DNA of 64,000 nt. It comes from Aliikangiella maris (GTDB lineage: Bacteria; Pseudomonadota; Gammaproteobacteria; Enterobacterales; Kangiellaceae). Shown here one piece after another: positions 26,982 to 35,889 of the stretch. Position 1 is the first letter of the stretch. Each line of letters starts with the position of its first letter. The DNA lies in contig NZ_JBFDAH010000003.1 in NCBI RefSeq assembly GCF_040719265.1, forward strand, positions 97,361 to 161,360, in the 5' to 3' direction. Made by a program: the position numbers and the translations under genes. Below the pieces are notes generated by a model that worked only from the letters and a program-made list of their open reading frames with translations, was not told the DNA's origin and did not search any database.

Positions 26982-28301
26982 TTATACTTTAGACTGTCGG
27001 CGACGCAATCCTGCCAGAGTCATCAAAACCAATAACCCGCCCCAAGAAAAACTCCCTGAACCACTATCTTCCTTAATCACTAAGTCCTGACAAGGCTTGG
27101 GGGCAACACCATGCCGAGGCACTAACTTAAAAGCACGCTTCTGACCATTTAAAAAGCCGTTACCAACTATCACACCATTATTGTTAATTGCTCTTGCTTC
27201 TTGTAAAACCCAGTCGGGTTGACCGATCTGCTCAGCATCAGGATCAGCTTTACAATCGATTAGAGTATTTAAATCTTTAGTTTCACCATTTTCATAAATA
27301 AAAGCATGATATTGAACTGGAGCAATTTCGATAAGCGAAATACCGACAACCTGATTTTCACTATTAATATCATAGGGAGTAGTAATTGCCGCAACGCTTT
27401 GTGGAAAATAATCTTCCTTTAAGTTTGGAATATCTGTCAATGTTTCTGTGTTCGTATCAAATAAATAACCAGTAAAATAAAAGGAACGATCAACATTTCT
27501 CATTCCTGCAATGATTCCTTGCTGATTAATTGCCATAGCACGGTTAGAACGATCCTCAGCAGATGCAGGTATTTCGATCAATTCGGTAGGCGTGTTAACA
27601 TTTACATAGTAGCCTCGAAGTGTATTGAAGCTATCTTTATATTGCTCAGACCAGCCAATTGCAAGACCATTATTATTTATGTCAACCAATGCCGCACTAA
27701 CATAATACTGGTTATAATTTAGCGGTTCCAAACGGGTTAAGATATCATTTACAGAATCGTAAACAAAACCGCGCTTAGCAGATTTAGTCGCGTCTCCACC
27801 TGAAATATACTCATCGTCAGGAGCATTATAATCAGCAACACCAACAATAAAAGCGCCATCATTTATCGATAAAGCACGCATATTTAATGGTGTTTCTTCA
27901 TCTAAAGGTGGTACAAGTTTCAATTCGGGGTTAATAATGTCAGTGTAAATTGCTCTATCTATATTGACCGACTGATCAGAACGAATAATTGTTTCTGATG
28001 AAAATCCTACCGAAACGCCATTATTGTTTAATTTAAAATAGGCGCTTAAATCGGTAGTTTCATTGACAATGGCAGGTAAATCAGTAGCCATACCATCTTT
28101 GACAGCAACACCGTGAAAAGGAATGTTATTAGCGGAGTATGAATAACCTACAATTTCATCAGCATCATTAATATCATAAACAAAAAATGGTTTATCTTCG
28201 ATTTTACCTAAATCAATAACCGTATAAGATTCAACGGCACCCAGGCCGAAACTGGATATAGCCAGAGTGCTGGCTAGTACGCTTTGCTTCAAATTTATCA
28301 C
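26982..28301 (-). CDS. DUF3466-type exported protein with GlyGly-CTERM sorting tail, 439 aa
   Basis: The N-terminus (INLKQSVLASTLAISSFGLG) is a signal peptide. The body is built from repeated units of the type DINDADEIVGYSY, LNNNGVSVGFS, INDGAFIVGVAD and INNNGVIVGNG, as in HAF-repeat/DUF3466 proteins. The last 25 residues are a GlyGly-CTERM signal: SGSGSFSWGG, a hydrophobic helix, then RRRQSK. In other bacteria such tails are cut by rhombosortase and the protein goes to the cell surface, often by type II secretion. The GTG start at 28301 has no strong ribosome site. Function is unknown. Confidence 0.85.
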   Translation of the reverse strand: MINLKQSVLASTLAISSFGLGAVESYTVIDLGKIEDKPFFVYDINDADEIVGYSYSANNIPFHGVAVKDGMATDLPAIVNETTDLSAYFKLNNNGVSVGFSSETIIRSDQSVNIDRAIYTDIINPELKLVPPLDEETPLNMRALSINDGAFIVGVADYNAPDDEYISGGDATKSAKRGFVYDSVNDILTRLEPLNYNQYYVSAALVDINNNGLAIGWSEQYKDSFNTLRGYYVNVNTPTELIEIPASAEDRSNRAMAINQQGIIAGMRNVDRSFYFTGYLFDTNTETLTDIPNLKEDYFPQSVAAITTPYDINSENQVVGISLIEIAPVQYHAFIYENGETKDLNTLIDCKADPDAEQIGQPDWVLQEARAINNNGVIVGNGFLNGQKRAFKLVPRHGVAPKPCQDLVIKEDSGSGSFSWGGLLVLMTLAGLRRRQSKV

Positions 28302-28335
28302 AATAAAGATCTACTTCTCTGTTAAGTTTCTAATT

Positions 28336-28986
28336 TTAAATGACTGCATCGGGTTGATTTTCCGGTACAGCATTTTGAAATCGCTCTAATTTTAAGCAAT
28401 TATCATTAATGGCAGATAATTTTGGAAATTCTTCCATAGGAAAATTAAAACGATTCGCATTGTATATTTGAGGTATAAGACAAGCATCAGCCAATGTTAG
28501 TTCGTCGCCAAGCGAATAATTTCCCTGAATCTGATATTTTTCCAATAAAGCCTCATAAGCTTTGAATCCCTCACGAATCCAATGGTGGTACCATTGAATT
28601 TTTTGTTCATCAGAAGTCTTTAGTTCACCAGATAAATACTGTAGCACTCGCAAATTATTTAAGGGGTGAACATCGCATGCAACCAGTTGACATAATTGAC
28701 GAGTGAGTGCACGTTTGGCAGGTTCAGTCGGTAATAACTGAGGCAGACAATATTTCTCTTCAAGATATTCAATGATTGCAATTGACTGACCGATGGTAAT
28801 ATTTTCGTCAATTAGCGTGGGAACCAATTGCTGTGGATTCAACGCCTGATATTCCGGTTTATGCTGTTCTCCACCATCTTTAACCAAGTGTACACTTTCC
28901 TGAGTATAAGAAACCTGCTTTAAATTGAGCACTATACGTACACGATAAGCGGCGGTTGATCGCCAATACCCATATAATTTGATCAT
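28336..28986 (-). CDS. maiA: Maleylacetoacetate isomerase / zeta-class glutathione S-transferase
   Basis: It opens MIKLYGYWRSTAAYRVRIVL, the bacterial MaiA form of the zeta GST active-site region, and continues with LNPQQLVPTLID, QSIAIIEYLEEKY, and an all-helical C-terminus with LTLADACLIPQIYNANRF. Length 216 is typical. The enzyme isomerises maleylacetoacetate to fumarylacetoacetate with glutathione in tyrosine/homogentisate catabolism. No homogentisate dioxygenase or fumarylacetoacetase gene is beside it, so its use here is open; related zeta GSTs act on other substrates. Confidence 0.85.
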   Translation of the reverse strand: MIKLYGYWRSTAAYRVRIVLNLKQVSYTQESVHLVKDGGEQHKPEYQALNPQQLVPTLIDENITIGQSIAIIEYLEEKYCLPQLLPTEPAKRALTRQLCQLVACDVHPLNNLRVLQYLSGELKTSDEQKIQWYHHWIREGFKAYEALLEKYQIQGNYSLGDELTLADACLIPQIYNANRFNFPMEEFPKLSAINDNCLKLERFQNAVPENQPDAVI

Positions 28987-29142
28987 TTATCACCTTTATT
29001 ATATCAATGCCTTGGTTCAAAGAAGGAATTGCTAACAGGTTAATTGCAGCTAACCAAAGATTCGAACAATTGACCATCTGACCATTGCTTTAAGCAGAGC
29101 ATTTTACACATTTCATTCATAGTCACAAAGTTTTTAACTACA

Positions 29143-29165
29143 AAACACCATTCATAATGGTGTTT
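29143..29165 (-). terminator. Hairpin terminator downstream of the marR gene
   Basis: AAACACCATT and AATGGTGTTT form a 10-bp stem with a three-base loop, 39 bases after the MarR-type stop. On the minus strand it is followed by TTTGTAG, a modest U-tract. Confidence 0.7.
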
Positions 29166-29204
29166 GCTTAAATCAGGTAATATAAGTGAGGTTAAATCTT
29201 AGCG

Positions 29205-29792
29205 CTATTCCCATTCATCTTCCTGTTCATTTTCCAGATGATGCAAATGACGATCGAGTTTATTTAATAAATGATGTAATTGTTCTTTTTCGGAATACGA
29301 GAAACAAGATTCAATTAACTCGCCAGTTTCAATTCGTTTAGGAGTGATTAAATCATGAAATGCAGCACCTTCGGGAGTCAGATAAATCAGCTGCTTTCTT
29401 CTGTCGCGTTTAGAAAAACGGGTATCAACAAAATTTAGTTTTTTCAATACCTTAACGGCTCTGGTAACGGTGGCTGCATCCGTTTTTAATGCATCAGCCA
29501 CATGACCATTCGTTAAACCACCATAAGAACCTAACACCGAAATGACTCGCCATTCTCGTTCACCTATGGGAACACCCGTTTCCGCTAACAGACTGGAAAG
29601 TTTATTTCCTGCTTGTGACATCTGTGCAGCTAACCGATACATTCGATAAGGCAAAAAGCTTTGTAAATCAATAGTATAGTCTACTTTGCCCGCTGGCTGT
29701 CGATCACTATTTTCCTTAATGTTGTCTATTCCCTGAATTTTGTCAAACGGCTCATCATATTGAACATTTTCTGGGGTCTTATCTTCAGTCAA
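29205..29792 (-). CDS. MarR-family transcriptional regulator
   Basis: At 195 residues, it has a ~55-residue charged N-terminal extension followed by a winged helix: IGEREWRVISVLGSYGGLTN, DALKTDAATVTRAVKVLKKL, VDTRFSKRDRRKQLIYLTPEG, with the wing and the long C-terminal dimerisation helix. The TTG start at 29792 has GAGGT eight bases upstream. It follows the crotonase/dehydrogenase fusion gene by 67 bases, so it may be co-transcribed and may regulate it in response to an aromatic acid or CoA ester (inference). Two direct repeats lie just upstream. Confidence 0.9.
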   Translation of the reverse strand: MTEDKTPENVQYDEPFDKIQGIDNIKENSDRQPAGKVDYTIDLQSFLPYRMYRLAAQMSQAGNKLSSLLAETGVPIGEREWRVISVLGSYGGLTNGHVADALKTDAATVTRAVKVLKKLNFVDTRFSKRDRRKQLIYLTPEGAAFHDLITPKRIETGELIESCFSYSEKEQLHHLLNKLDRHLHHLENEQEDEWE

Positions 29793-29829
29793 AACGGCTA
29801 ACCTCGGTATTAATTTTAATCAACGGCCT

Positions 29830-29863
29830 AATGACGTTAAATATTACCCCTAAATGACGTTAA
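29830..29863. repeat. 11-bp direct repeat upstream of marR
   Basis: AATGACGTTAA occurs at 29830-29840 and 29853-29863, with starts 23 bases apart. The second copy overlaps the stop codon of the fusion gene. The spacing of about two helical turns would suit a regulator binding site. Confidence 0.5.
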
Positions 29864-31917
29864 CTTAAACTCCCCATTTTCAGATCAGGCCAAATTTGTT
29901 TACCTGCGATAGATTGTTGTTTAACAAGTAACTGAGTAACCTTTTCTACACCGAGTTGACGTGCATAAAACATGGGTCCACCTTTATGTCTCGGAAACCC
30001 GTACCCATGTAACCAGATAACATCAATATCTGATAATTGTCTGACAATACCCTCTTCGTATAAGGAGAGTCCCTCACTGATCAATGCCAAAATCGCTCGT
30101 TCAACAATATCGTCGTCGGTAAATGAACGTTGCTCAATTGCTAGTTGTTGTGCCTTTTGCGCAATCAATTCACTGGCCTTCGAATCACTAACGGCTTTGC
30201 CACTTTCATCGTAATGATAAAAGCCAGCACCTGTTTTGCGACCAAGACGCCCATTTTCTACCATAACTGCCGCCGCACGGAAATATCCAGGATCATGCTC
30301 AGGAAATGGCTGCGCACTTCGTGCATTATGGCCAATATCAATACCAGACAAATCTTGTACTGCAAGTGGTCCCATTGCCATCCCCCAGTTAGTCATAGCT
30401 TTGTCAATCTGTTCAATGCTCGCGCCTTCCAAGAGCATTTGTTGAATCTCACGACCGTAGCGGGTATACATCCGGTTTCCGGCAAAACCAAAGCAAACAC
30501 CAACCAGTACCGCAATTTTGCCTAGTTTTTTAGCAACCATCATTGCTGTTGCTAACGCTTGCTCTGACGATTTAGCTGCGCGCACAACTTCTAACAGTTT
30601 CATAATATTGGCTGGGCTGAAAAAGTGCATACCAATAACCTGTTCAGGGCGGCCAGTCGCCAAGGCAATTTCGTCGATATTTAAATATGAGGTATTCGTT
30701 GCCAACACACAGTTTGGCTGACAAATTTGACCTAATTGAGCAAAAATCTCTTTCTTAACTTGAATATCTTCAAAGACGGCTTCAATAACTAAATCACACT
30801 GCCGCAAAGGTTGATAATCCAAGGCGGTAGACAGGCGTTTTAAACCAGCCTCATATTGATGCTGTTTAATGATGCCGCGTTGCTCTGCTGTTTGCAGGTT
30901 TTTTATAATTTTGTCAGTTCCTGCTGCCAATGCACAATCATCACGCTCAATTAAAATAACATTAAATCCACTGAGCAAAAATGCGGTAGCAATACCAGCG
31001 CCCATCGTTCCACCACCAATCACCCCAACAATTTCAACTGGCAGAGGATCGCTATTAAAGTTTACTTTAGCTGCGGCCTTTTCTGCAGAAAAAGCATAGC
31101 GCAGTGCTGCCGACTGCGCAGAGTCTCGAAGTTTTAGAAAAGCGTCACGTTCAATTTTCATTCCATCAGTCAGCGATTTATCACATGTTTGTTGTAATAC
31201 TTCAACAGCCACCACGGGCGCTTCTTTACCTCGGGCTTTTCGCTTGATTTTTTGAAGTGCATCAACCCAGTCAACATCATTAATTATTGGGCGCTCTCCC
31301 GACCGTTTGACTGGTAACTGGCGCTCACCTAATTTTTGTTTAACAAAATCAATAGTTTGATCACACAAATCGCTTTCAAGTGGAAATATTGCGTCAATCA
31401 ATCCACTCTCAGCCAATGAAGTCACCGCATGATGTTTACCCTCGGTAATCATTTGTAAAGCTTTAGCCCCCCCGACAATACGAGGCAAGCGCTGTGTCCC
31501 ACCAGCACCTGGAATTAAGCCCAAATTCACTTCTGGCAGCCCAACTTTTGCATTAGCTAATGCGACTCGATAGTGACAAGCTAACGCCACCTCGAATCCA
31601 CCACCAAGTGAAGTACCAAACAATGCAGCAACTACTGGTTTATTACAATTTTCGATTTGGTTGACTACATCAGGTAAAAAAGGCTCAGTTGGAGGTTGGC
31701 CGAATTCTTTAATATCAGCGCCGGCAATAAAGGTTTTCTGTGCACACTGAATGATAATTGCTTGAACAGCAGGTTCATTTTGAAAGCATTCAATCCCTTG
31801 AGTAATACCCTGTCGTACTTGTTGTGACAGCGCATTGACCGGCGGATAATCAATGGTGATCAGTCCAATATTGTGTTCAATTTTATATGACACAAATGGG
31901 TTGTTATTTTTGAGCAT
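29860..31917 (-). CDS. Bifunctional enoyl-CoA hydratase / 3-hydroxyacyl-CoA dehydrogenase, 685 aa
   Basis: The N-terminal crotonase domain (1-~190) has FIAGADIKEF, GTSLGGGFEVALACHYRVA and LPEVNLGLIPGAGG; E109 and E129 match both catalytic glutamates of FadB-type hydratases. From ~294 the dehydrogenase part has VGVIGGGTMGAGIATAF (NAD site) and GMHFFSPANIMKLLEVV with catalytic H431, followed by the duplicated C-terminal domain. In the paa island, PaaF (hydratase) and PaaH (3-hydroxyadipyl-CoA dehydrogenase) are absent and this fusion could do both steps. It could equally be a general beta-oxidation enzyme. No thiolase partner is adjacent. Confidence 0.92.
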   Translation of the reverse strand: MLKNNNPFVSYKIEHNIGLITIDYPPVNALSQQVRQGITQGIECFQNEPAVQAIIIQCAQKTFIAGADIKEFGQPPTEPFLPDVVNQIENCNKPVVAALFGTSLGGGFEVALACHYRVALANAKVGLPEVNLGLIPGAGGTQRLPRIVGGAKALQMITEGKHHAVTSLAESGLIDAIFPLESDLCDQTIDFVKQKLGERQLPVKRSGERPIINDVDWVDALQKIKRKARGKEAPVVAVEVLQQTCDKSLTDGMKIERDAFLKLRDSAQSAALRYAFSAEKAAAKVNFNSDPLPVEIVGVIGGGTMGAGIATAFLLSGFNVILIERDDCALAAGTDKIIKNLQTAEQRGIIKQHQYEAGLKRLSTALDYQPLRQCDLVIEAVFEDIQVKKEIFAQLGQICQPNCVLATNTSYLNIDEIALATGRPEQVIGMHFFSPANIMKLLEVVRAAKSSEQALATAMMVAKKLGKIAVLVGVCFGFAGNRMYTRYGREIQQMLLEGASIEQIDKAMTNWGMAMGPLAVQDLSGIDIGHNARSAQPFPEHDPGYFRAAAVMVENGRLGRKTGAGFYHYDESGKAVSDSKASELIAQKAQQLAIEQRSFTDDDIVERAILALISEGLSLYEEGIVRQLSDIDVIWLHGYGFPRHKGGPMFYARQLGVEKVTQLLVKQQSIAGKQIWPDLKMGSLS

Positions 31918-32054
31918 TAGTTTTCTCGCGAATTTTTGTTAATTAATTAACGCAAAATCTAGTCAATTGATGATTAACGCTTTGCAATAGTTGCTTGATG
32001 CATTTGGTCGAACTTACCATTTGTCATGTCATTTGGTCTTTAGCCTTCATGGCC

Positions 32055-32960
32055 TTATCGAAAACGTTTTTTATAATCATCGCTGGCAGTAGGTAACAAG
32101 CCGGCTTCATTGTACAAGTGATTACCAATATATCGACTAGATGATCGCGTCAATAAGCAATAAAAATCACCCACCAGGTTGGCTGCAATATTGCCAGCCC
32201 AGTTTTCGGGTAACAAATTTTTGGGTAATTCGTGGTCACGCAATAAAATACGGCGATACTCATGAATTAATAAACTTCTTAATAAAAATCCCTGTTGATC
32301 GGTTAATTTATGCTGTTTATTTAACACTTCATAAATTGGTTGATAACAATCAATGAATGTTTGATAACTGTGCTGCAATTGATCAACTTGCCATTTTTCA
32401 AATACCAGTTTGCGCAGTACATCTTGGGAGTCACTATCAAAGGTATGACTCGAAAAAATAATAACAGCATCACTGATATCTAACTCTTGAATGGTTTCCT
32501 TTAATGAGTCTGCATCAATTGAAGGGTGTGCATAGGCGCCACTGGTTAACGGGCTAAATCCCAGCCATTGCAATTGACGTTTTAGACTGACCAATTTATC
32601 TTCTGGCACAAAACTTGGCATAACAATTAGCCAGCCGGAATCTTCCCCATTGTGCTGTAAACTGTATATTCTGCGAGCGGCTTTGGTGTAATGTCTGTTT
32701 GCAGTTGACGTAAATGCGTAAAAACTCCTGCGTCCGACCTTATTCACCTGCAACCAGTCATCTTGAACCAAACGATATACCGAGGTACGAATCAGTCGTT
32801 CGGAAAACCCCAGCGGTTGCAGGGATTCAATTAAACTGCCTAACCAAATCCAGCCGCCATGCGGTGACACAACATCGCCAAACACCGTCACAATATGTGA
32901 CTTGCAACTAATACCGGCACGCAATGCTCGCTCGCTAATAAATTTTTTTATATCACTCAA
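32055..32960 (-). CDS. paaX: PaaX, phenylacetyl-CoA-responsive repressor
   Basis: The 301 residues match the family. The N-terminal winged helix reads IVTVFGDVVSPHGGWIWLG, SERLIRTSVYRLVQDDWL and VGRRSFYAFTSTANRHY, and the PaaX central and C-terminal domains follow (LQWLGFSPLTSGAYAHPS, FLLRSLLIHEYRRILLRD). PaaX represses paa promoters until phenylacetyl-CoA binds. Only a TTG start without a good ribosome site is available, which may keep repressor levels low. It follows paaE by 47 bases, so it is probably the last gene of paaABCDE and autoregulated through that promoter. Confidence 0.93.
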   Translation of the reverse strand: MSDIKKFISERALRAGISCKSHIVTVFGDVVSPHGGWIWLGSLIESLQPLGFSERLIRTSVYRLVQDDWLQVNKVGRRSFYAFTSTANRHYTKAARRIYSLQHNGEDSGWLIVMPSFVPEDKLVSLKRQLQWLGFSPLTSGAYAHPSIDADSLKETIQELDISDAVIIFSSHTFDSDSQDVLRKLVFEKWQVDQLQHSYQTFIDCYQPIYEVLNKQHKLTDQQGFLLRSLLIHEYRRILLRDHELPKNLLPENWAGNIAANLVGDFYCLLTRSSSRYIGNHLYNEAGLLPTASDDYKKRFR

Positions 32961-33007
32961 TTGAAACTACTTTAATTATGGGCTAATAAATTTCCCTTAA
33001 AATAGCA

Positions 33008-34099
33008 TTAAGAAAAATCAAAGTCGACTTCAACCTCATCAGAAACCGGATGTGCCTGACAAGTTAATATCATACCTTCTGCAACCTCTTGCTCGGTCAG
33101 CGAATGGTTCATATCCATTTCAACCTCGCCCTTAATAACTTTCGCTTTACAAGTTGCGCACACACCACCTTTACATGAAAATGGCAAGTCAGCACCATTT
33201 TCCATGGCAGCATCAAGAATATTTTTGCCATCGGCGGCCAATGCTAATGTCGTCTTTCTACCTGCAACTTTAACTGAAACTTTTGCAACCTTACCACCAA
33301 ACTTTTCGGCGCGTGCTTGTTGATTCTGACGTGCTTTATTCAATGCCGCTCCGGCGAAAAACAACTCATAGTGAATATTGTCTTCAGTAAAATTTTGCTG
33401 TTGTTTTAAATAAGCCACGACTTCATTAATCATTTCTTCTGGTCCACACAAAAACACATCATCGATAGAAGATAAATCGATTAACTTTGCATGGCTTAGT
33501 GCGCTAAGTTTTTCACTAGATAAACGCCCATTAAACAGCTCTGCTTCATTTTCTTCCTGGGTGAACAAATTGATCCATTGAAAACGTTGCATATCATGAT
33601 TTTTAATAAAACTAAGCTTTTCACGAAACATCATGTGCGGCGTCGATTTATTGCCATAAATCAAAGTAACCTGAGACAAAGGTTCAGCATTTAACAGGGT
33701 TTGAATTTGTGAAAGAATAGGCGTAATCCCACTACCAACAGCAATAAACAAGTAATGTTTCTCTTGCTTGGCATCGACTTCAGTATAAAAGTGCCCTTGT
33801 GGTGGCATCACATCTAATGCCATACCCGGCTTAAGCTGTTCATTGGCAAAATTAGAAAATATGCCCTGCTCAATTCGTTTAACAGCCACCTGCAAACGTT
33901 GAGCTTGCGCACTTTGACAAATCGAGTATGAACGTCGAATATCCTGCCCATCAATTGTTGTTTTTAATGTTAAATGCTGGCCTTGAATATAATAAAAAGT
34001 ATCTGCTAATTCAGGTGGCACATCAAATGTTATGGCAACTGAATCTTTGGTTAGTGGCTCAACAGCCTTAATTACTAAAGAATGAAATTCTGTATTCAT
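33008..34099 (-). CDS. paaE: Phenylacetyl-CoA epoxidase reductase subunit PaaE
   Basis: At 363 residues it shows an FAD-binding motif RRSYSICQSA, an NAD-binding stretch LFIAVGSGITPILSQIQTLL, the FLCGPEEMINEV motif, and a C-terminal plant-type 2Fe-2S domain with CKGGVCATC and a fourth Cys at LTCQAHP. It passes electrons from NADPH to the PaaAC di-iron oxygenase that makes the ring-1,2-epoxide of phenylacetyl-CoA. Gene order paaA-B-C-D-E on the minus strand is canonical. About 107 bases separate it from paaD. Confidence 0.96.
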   Translation of the reverse strand: MNTEFHSLVIKAVEPLTKDSVAITFDVPPELADTFYYIQGQHLTLKTTIDGQDIRRSYSICQSAQAQRLQVAVKRIEQGIFSNFANEQLKPGMALDVMPPQGHFYTEVDAKQEKHYLFIAVGSGITPILSQIQTLLNAEPLSQVTLIYGNKSTPHMMFREKLSFIKNHDMQRFQWINLFTQEENEAELFNGRLSSEKLSALSHAKLIDLSSIDDVFLCGPEEMINEVVAYLKQQQNFTEDNIHYELFFAGAALNKARQNQQARAEKFGGKVAKVSVKVAGRKTTLALAADGKNILDAAMENGADLPFSCKGGVCATCKAKVIKGEVEMDMNHSLTEQEVAEGMILTCQAHPVSDEVEVDFDFS

Positions 34100-34206
34100 A
34101 GGTTAGAACCTTTATAAATTCATCTGTTAATTAATATCAGGAATCCGTATTTTTTAATTATTCAGATAAAAGCGATTAAATCGATTAGCCAGGACTAATC
34201 AGTCAA

Positions 34207-34731
34207 TTAAAAGTGCTTAAAATAGTCAAAATACTCGTGGCAACTATGACACTGATAAAGTGCTTTGCATGCGGTCGAACCGAATTGACTAACCAGCATT
34301 GTTTGCGAACTGTCACAGCGAGGACACTCAACTTTGTCTTGTTTATCTGGTGGTGCTATTTGTATATGTTTTAAATGTGCTCGACCTTGAGGTGACATCA
34401 TGTCTGTAGTCCAGGCAGGCGCCAGTACAACGTCAACTTTTACTGGTGAATAACCAGCGTTGCCTAATTGTGCAGCAATATCATCACTCATTGCCTCAAC
34501 AGCTGGACAACCACTATAAGTTGGCGTAATAGAAATATGCCAACAGTCTTCAATTTTTTTTACATCTTGTAAGACCCCCAGATCCCAGATAGTTAATCCT
34601 GGTAACTCTGGATCATAAACTTCATCGAGCAATGTCCAGATTTCTGGATACGTTGAATTACGTCGATGCTGTAATCGCTGTGCAAATATTGGAGCAAGCG
34701 TAGGAATTACCTTTGATGAAATGTTAGCCAT
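34207..34731 (-). CDS. paaD: Phenylacetyl-CoA epoxidase maturation subunit PaaD
   Basis: An N-terminal MIP18/DUF59-like domain (IWTLLDEVYDPELPGLTIWD, ISITPTYSGCPAVEAMSDDI) is followed by a C-terminal zinc-ribbon-like segment with CPRCDSSQ and CHSCHEYFDYF. PaaD is needed for iron-sulfur or di-iron maturation of the epoxidase. A TTG six bases upstream is in frame; I take ATG 34731 (MANISSKV). Position between paaC and paaE is standard. Confidence 0.94.
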   Translation of the reverse strand: MANISSKVIPTLAPIFAQRLQHRRNSTYPEIWTLLDEVYDPELPGLTIWDLGVLQDVKKIEDCWHISITPTYSGCPAVEAMSDDIAAQLGNAGYSPVKVDVVLAPAWTTDMMSPQGRAHLKHIQIAPPDKQDKVECPRCDSSQTMLVSQFGSTACKALYQCHSCHEYFDYFKHF

Positions 34732-34806
34732 AATCAATTACACTCACTAAATAGCAATAGTCCAAAATAGTTGAATCAATTAATATTTTTACAGCGACCT
34801 AAATGA

Positions 34807-35568
34807 CTACCAGTTAAGTCCGGGGTAAGCTCGCTGTACATATTGCAGTTCGCACAATAAATGTCCTAAATGCTCTGTATGCACACCTTCTCTTCCACCA
34901 CGAATCTGCAAAACGCTTGGATTAATAGTGATATCAGATTGCTTAAATATCCGTTGCACATATTCATCCCATGAAGACTTAACTTGTTGTCGATCTACAG
35001 CGATATTTTGTGTGGCTAAACGCTGTTCCCATTCACTCATAACAAACAATTCACCAACAAAGTTTTCCAGCTCTTCAACCGCATCCAATACTCGGCGTCG
35101 GCTTTCTTGTGTTCCTTGTGACAACTGAATAATCCACGGCTCACTTCGTTTTAAATGATAGCGACTTTCTTTAAGTGCTTTGCTGGCAATGGCGGCAACT
35201 CTTGCATCGGTAGAAGCCGTAAGCGCCTCAAGATAAAAGACGTAAAAAACGTCAACATAAAATTGGCGAACCATCGTAAATGCAAAGTCATTAATCGGTA
35301 GTTCATGAATTAATAAATTCGTATACTGACGTTCATCCCTTAAATAGGCTATATCGTCTTCGGTTTTGTTAGCACCTTCAATTTCAACAGCATATTGATA
35401 AAATAAACGGGCTCGTCCGAGATAATCAAGCGCCACATTTGACAAAGCAATATCTTCTTCGAGATAAGGCCCATTACTACACCATTCTGACAACCGATGG
35501 CTTAATACAAGAGCATCGTCGCCTAAGCCAACGGTAAACTGATAAAGATCTTGTTGATTTTGATTCAT
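34807..35568 (-). CDS. paaC: Phenylacetyl-CoA epoxidase structural subunit PaaC
   Basis: The 253-residue product starts MNQNQQDLYQFTVGLGDDAL at 35568, where AAGGGAAG lies upstream; a longer frame would run into paaB. Typical sequences are LSHRLSEWCSNGPYLEEDIA, LSNVALDYLGRARLFYQYA, RDERQYTNLLIHELPINDFA and REGVHTEHLGHLLCELQYVQ. PaaC is the ferritin-like partner of PaaA that holds the complex together without being the catalytic centre. Confidence 0.95.
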   Translation of the reverse strand: MNQNQQDLYQFTVGLGDDALVLSHRLSEWCSNGPYLEEDIALSNVALDYLGRARLFYQYAVEIEGANKTEDDIAYLRDERQYTNLLIHELPINDFAFTMVRQFYVDVFYVFYLEALTASTDARVAAIASKALKESRYHLKRSEPWIIQLSQGTQESRRRVLDAVEELENFVGELFVMSEWEQRLATQNIAVDRQQVKSSWDEYVQRIFKQSDITINPSVLQIRGGREGVHTEHLGHLLCELQYVQRAYPGLNW

Positions 35569-35578
35569 GTGACTTCCC

Positions 35579-35866
35579 TTACATATTATTGACACTATCA
35601 GGTAATTGATAGTGCGTCGCATGTCGAAAATCTTTATCGTTCATTGGCTCAACAAAATTTTCCACATCCTCTTCTTGTGAAGCGGTAATATTAGATGACT
35701 CAACCACCCAAATACTGACACCTTCCGAACGACGAATATAACAGTCTCGTGCATACATCAAAGCATGTTCTGGACTTTCTGCATGTAAACTGCCGACATG
35801 TTTATGATCTAATCCACGATTAGAACGAACAAAAACTTCATAGCTGGCTAGTTGTTCCTGACTCAT
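35579..35866 (-). CDS. paaB: Phenylacetyl-CoA epoxidase subunit PaaB
   Basis: This 95-residue protein carries the PaaB pattern YEVFVRSNRGLDHKHVGSLH, AESPEHALMYARDCYIRRSE and GVSIWVVESSNITAS. PaaB bridges PaaAC units in the epoxidase. AAGAGAG lies before the ATG. It is 23 bases after paaA and 10 before the PaaC start, so it is certainly in the same transcript. Confidence 0.96.
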   Translation of the reverse strand: MSQEQLASYEVFVRSNRGLDHKHVGSLHAESPEHALMYARDCYIRRSEGVSIWVVESSNITASQEEDVENFVEPMNDKDFRHATHYQLPDSVNNM

Positions 35867-35889
35867 ATAATTCTCTCTTATTAATTTGA

